Assembly: GCA_944470555.2 (NCBI GenBank)
Contig: OX104134.1
Location: 103,472,701-103,536,700, forward strand
Direction: 5' to 3'
DNA: 64,000 bases
DNA from: Heterobilharzia americana
Taxonomy: Eukaryota; Platyhelminthes; Trematoda; Strigeidida; Schistosomatidae
Shown here in pieces: positions 61,261 to 64,000 of the stretch. The notes under the pieces were generated by a model. The model was not told where the DNA came from. It was given only the letters and a program-made list of their open reading frames with translations, and searched no databases. Each line of letters begins with the position of its first letter. The first letter of the stretch is position 1. The position numbers were made by a program, and so were the translations under genes.

Positions 61261-64000
61261 TTGATTCTTCTTTTCTTGTGACTTGTGCGGAAATTTTAGG
61301 CGCCAGATTCGTCGTTGATTTCGTTTTTCCGTTACAAACCATATTTTCAGTACAAAATTAATGTGATGATATATACTTATCAATTGATCGCACCTCAACA
61401 GTCTGAATAATCTGCAAAATTCTTTTTATAGCTATTTGACTTATAGTTCATTTGGGTTTGCTGTTGTGAGTAGCGGTGTACTGTAAAGTACAATGAAAAC
61501 TCCTGAACTGGACTCCATTTTTTCTTCGTGTGTTTGATTTTCAGCAAGCACATGAACTCTGTGATGAATCATACTTTTTGTTTCAGGATTAATAATAAAT
61601 TTCGTTTGCCTAGACCTCGGTGTGTGGAGTGGGGTTCAAATCCATACGTAGCTGTTTGAAATTTGAATGTATAGGCTAGATAGCCACAGGTAAATACTCA
61701 TATTTCTCCCCTAATCGTAATCCTGAAACACTTGAGGATCTAATTACTGATTATCAAAAGACTAAAAATAAGTTGTCATGAAATCATTAACCTTATCCTG
61801 GGCTACAGAATGTTTTTATTATTCCGAACGAGTTGGCTACAAAATAGGTGAAGTTTATTCTTCGCAGTTTGCGACACCTTCACAAGCCTAAATATATTTT
61901 TGGATGTTTCTCATAGGGGTTCGTCATCAGTTATAGAGCATTTAGAAAACGACTAGTACTCAGCAGTAGTTTCTTCCTAGTCTAAAACTTCTAGGCGATG
62001 CAAACTGTTATCTGCTTACTGGATACAGCACAAACTTTTCGATATCACAGTGAGAATATTACCATTCAGTCATTGAGTTGAAATTCCACAGCGTGACTAA
62101 TATCATCAGTGGATATATTCCTTTACAAACAGTGAACTTCAAACCGACGCGGTAAAAATTACAAGTTGCAACCATTTGCGATATTTAAAACTGTAAGTTC
62201 ATCAAATAAATGAGTCTAGATCTGGATGGTTAGTTAGGTATGAAACTTAAACCTATTCCTTACAGTACCAACACATATTTCGAATAAACTTAAATACTTT
62301 TCTGTGTCCTTTCTGCTCCCAACTATAAATTTGATAGGATTTCAATATTCGATATGAAGAAATATATGGAGTCATGACAGATATTTACTCTGGAACTCAA
62401 GTACACGTTGACAATAGTCACTGTGAACAAAAATAATTATCAAGTCATCAAACCACTAATAGACCTTACATAGAATTCAAAAACCTTAGGATTCTAGTGT
62501 CACATGTTAGAAATCAATTGACAGGTGGCTGTGACTGACCAAGACTTGGTGCTTATTGGTACTCGTCACCTTGAGGAAGTGTATTCTCCCTCTGAAGTTC
62601 AAATCCACAGAACTCATTTCTAAACCCAAGGACTTAGATTCTAAGCTTCCTCCCAGCTAACTTTTTATCAGTACGTCGCATATCTGTAGCTTATCTATCA
62701 CCTTTCAAACTTGATCGATAAACTCTAGTTACTACTAAAAATCTGAGGTTTGATAGCTTAGTCAGTAAGCATCTAGTGATCAATTGGTGTAGTTTAGGAT
62801 CCTGTAAAATGTTGGCTCGTATGAAGTGATGACAGTTTCACCCACATCATCGAAACAAACAAAACCGCATCTGGATTTTTGTGGCTTTATTATAGCAAAT
62901 AGACATGTTATTGTATTTAGTAATATTACTCATTTCATTAATTGTTTATTCAATGACCTAATGAAGTGGTTTAGAAGGGATCCACGGATTTCAAAGTCCT
63001 GGGTAAACATCAACTAAAGATTCAGTGAATGCCAAGGATCACCAGACGATTTCTTCCTTGCTCAGGATTCTTGAATAGTGAACTCCCGCGACCAAATGCT
63101 ATTGAACACTGTGGCTGATCTTCAGTAAACACTTTGTCACTGATTAAATTGGATTATTTATCTTCCCGATTACCATCATTTCGCTATACGACGTCAAAGA
63201 ATGACCAAGTGCTCACTGGTGACTTGCAAGATAGAAGGAAGGTATGACCTATGGAGCCAAATAATTTGGGTGTGTAACCTGATGCTCGCCAATGCGACAA
63301 GATCATTTTCGTGCTGTCTCAAACCATGAGGAATTTAAAATGATGAACTTCTAAATTCTAACCAACTTACCGTATGATAGAGCGCTGACTGCAATGTACG
63401 ATGAATATGGTTTCTATCTTGTATTAGGTCGTGGGTTCTCATTCCTGAAAAGTCTCAAATAGGATATGAAAGCTGTTCAGTGCTTCCAAATTCTCAGTTC
63501 TTCTTCATTCGTTGTTATTACAGGATGAAAACCACCTTGAAGTGAAGTTGTTTCCCACTATTTAAACACTTAAAAACCTTCAGTTTGTACTGACCCCACA
63601 TAACTAGTGTCATATCATTTGTGTTTTCGTTTGAGTCTCACTAAATGAACCTCAGACTATCTTTACTTCCCCCTCAGTACCTCATTGAGTCTAAAAATGT
63701 TTTTTCTAAATGCAAGAAGTTTTATAGTTCAGGTTAACAAAGTGCAAATTTATCAAATTAACAATTATTTCACTTTAATCAGTTATATGACATATACAGT
63801 TGTATAGTCTGCAGTTTTGTCTCTAAACCTGAAAAGTAAATAGACCTTCCTATATATTCTAAATAAGTTTCAATAGACGTATAAAATAGTTGTTTGTATA
63901 CACAGTTAGGATCTTATAGCTCATGGTTTTTCTTTTTAAACTGGACCGAACTGGTCATCCACAACTGAATTATGGGTTCGTAAACGGCTTTCTCTATATT
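61261..64000. other. AT-rich stretch with only a SINE scrap
   Basis: A minus-strand SINE scrap lies at about 62520-62650 (TACTCGTCACCTTGAGGAAG and CTGAAGTTCAAATCCAC). At 63942-63953, TGGACCGAACTG repeats a 12-base piece of the palindrome arm at 45856. Nothing else is supported. Confidence 0.4.

Noticed and set aside
1..64000. CRISPR arrays, bacterial operons, rRNA genes
   Set aside because: No regularly spaced short repeats, no dense co-oriented ORFs, no rRNA-like stretches; intron splice signals and non-LTR elements mark a eukaryotic genome.

Overview
This window is AT-rich, intron-bearing eukaryotic DNA. It is crowded with decayed non-LTR retrotransposons of the RTE and CR1 clades, tRNA-derived SINE-like repeats with remnants of a hammerhead-ribozyme core, and long (TA)n microsatellites. 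That mix is typical of a blood fluke (Schistosoma or a close relative). The species cannot be fixed from the sequence alone. There are no bacterial operons, CRISPR arrays or rRNA genes.

The one host gene recognised with confidence is an akirin orthologue on the minus strand (7320-21871). It was assembled by hand from five coding exons whose GT/AG boundaries and phases all agree, giving a 219-residue protein with the family hallmarks: an N-terminal KRRR nuclear-localisation cluster, the conserved C-terminal ERLIKERE helix region and the terminal SYVS. The last coding exon carries only 11 coding bases. A good 3' splice site lies 17 bases upstream of the start codon and could be a spliced-leader acceptor or the end of a 5'UTR intron.

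Layout. 1-6.9 kb: intergenic, with an RTE reverse-transcriptase fossil (110-440), a SINE fossil (3560-3800) and an RTE endonuclease fragment (4171-4964). 6.9-21.9 kb: akirin, its introns filled with RTE and SINE copies. 22-28.6 kb: SINE, unknown repeat, then two minus-strand RTE elements joined head to tail. 29-32.2 kb: a CR1 element on plus. 33.8-40.4 kb: a minus-strand CR1 element split by a long RTE insertion. 41-46 kb: CR1 3' fragment, RTE 3' fragment, two TA microsatellites, and a 190-bp palindrome next to a 500-N gap. 47.2-49.5 kb: a chain of exon-like open segments with in-frame stops, probably a pseudogene of unknown family. 50-56 kb: further internally deleted RTE copies. 57-64 kb: SINE copies, one internally deleted RTE copy, otherwise featureless AT-rich DNA.

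Two inverted pairs are unusual. A 794/793-bp pair (4171-4964 and 10549-11341) and a 267-bp pair (17128-17394 and 27426-27692) are almost identical although both members are dead, heavily decayed retroelement sequence. This points to recent inverted duplication, gene conversion between inverted copies, or assembly error, rather than independent retrotransposition. RTE-A and RTE-B below are working labels for the two RTE families seen here, not database names.
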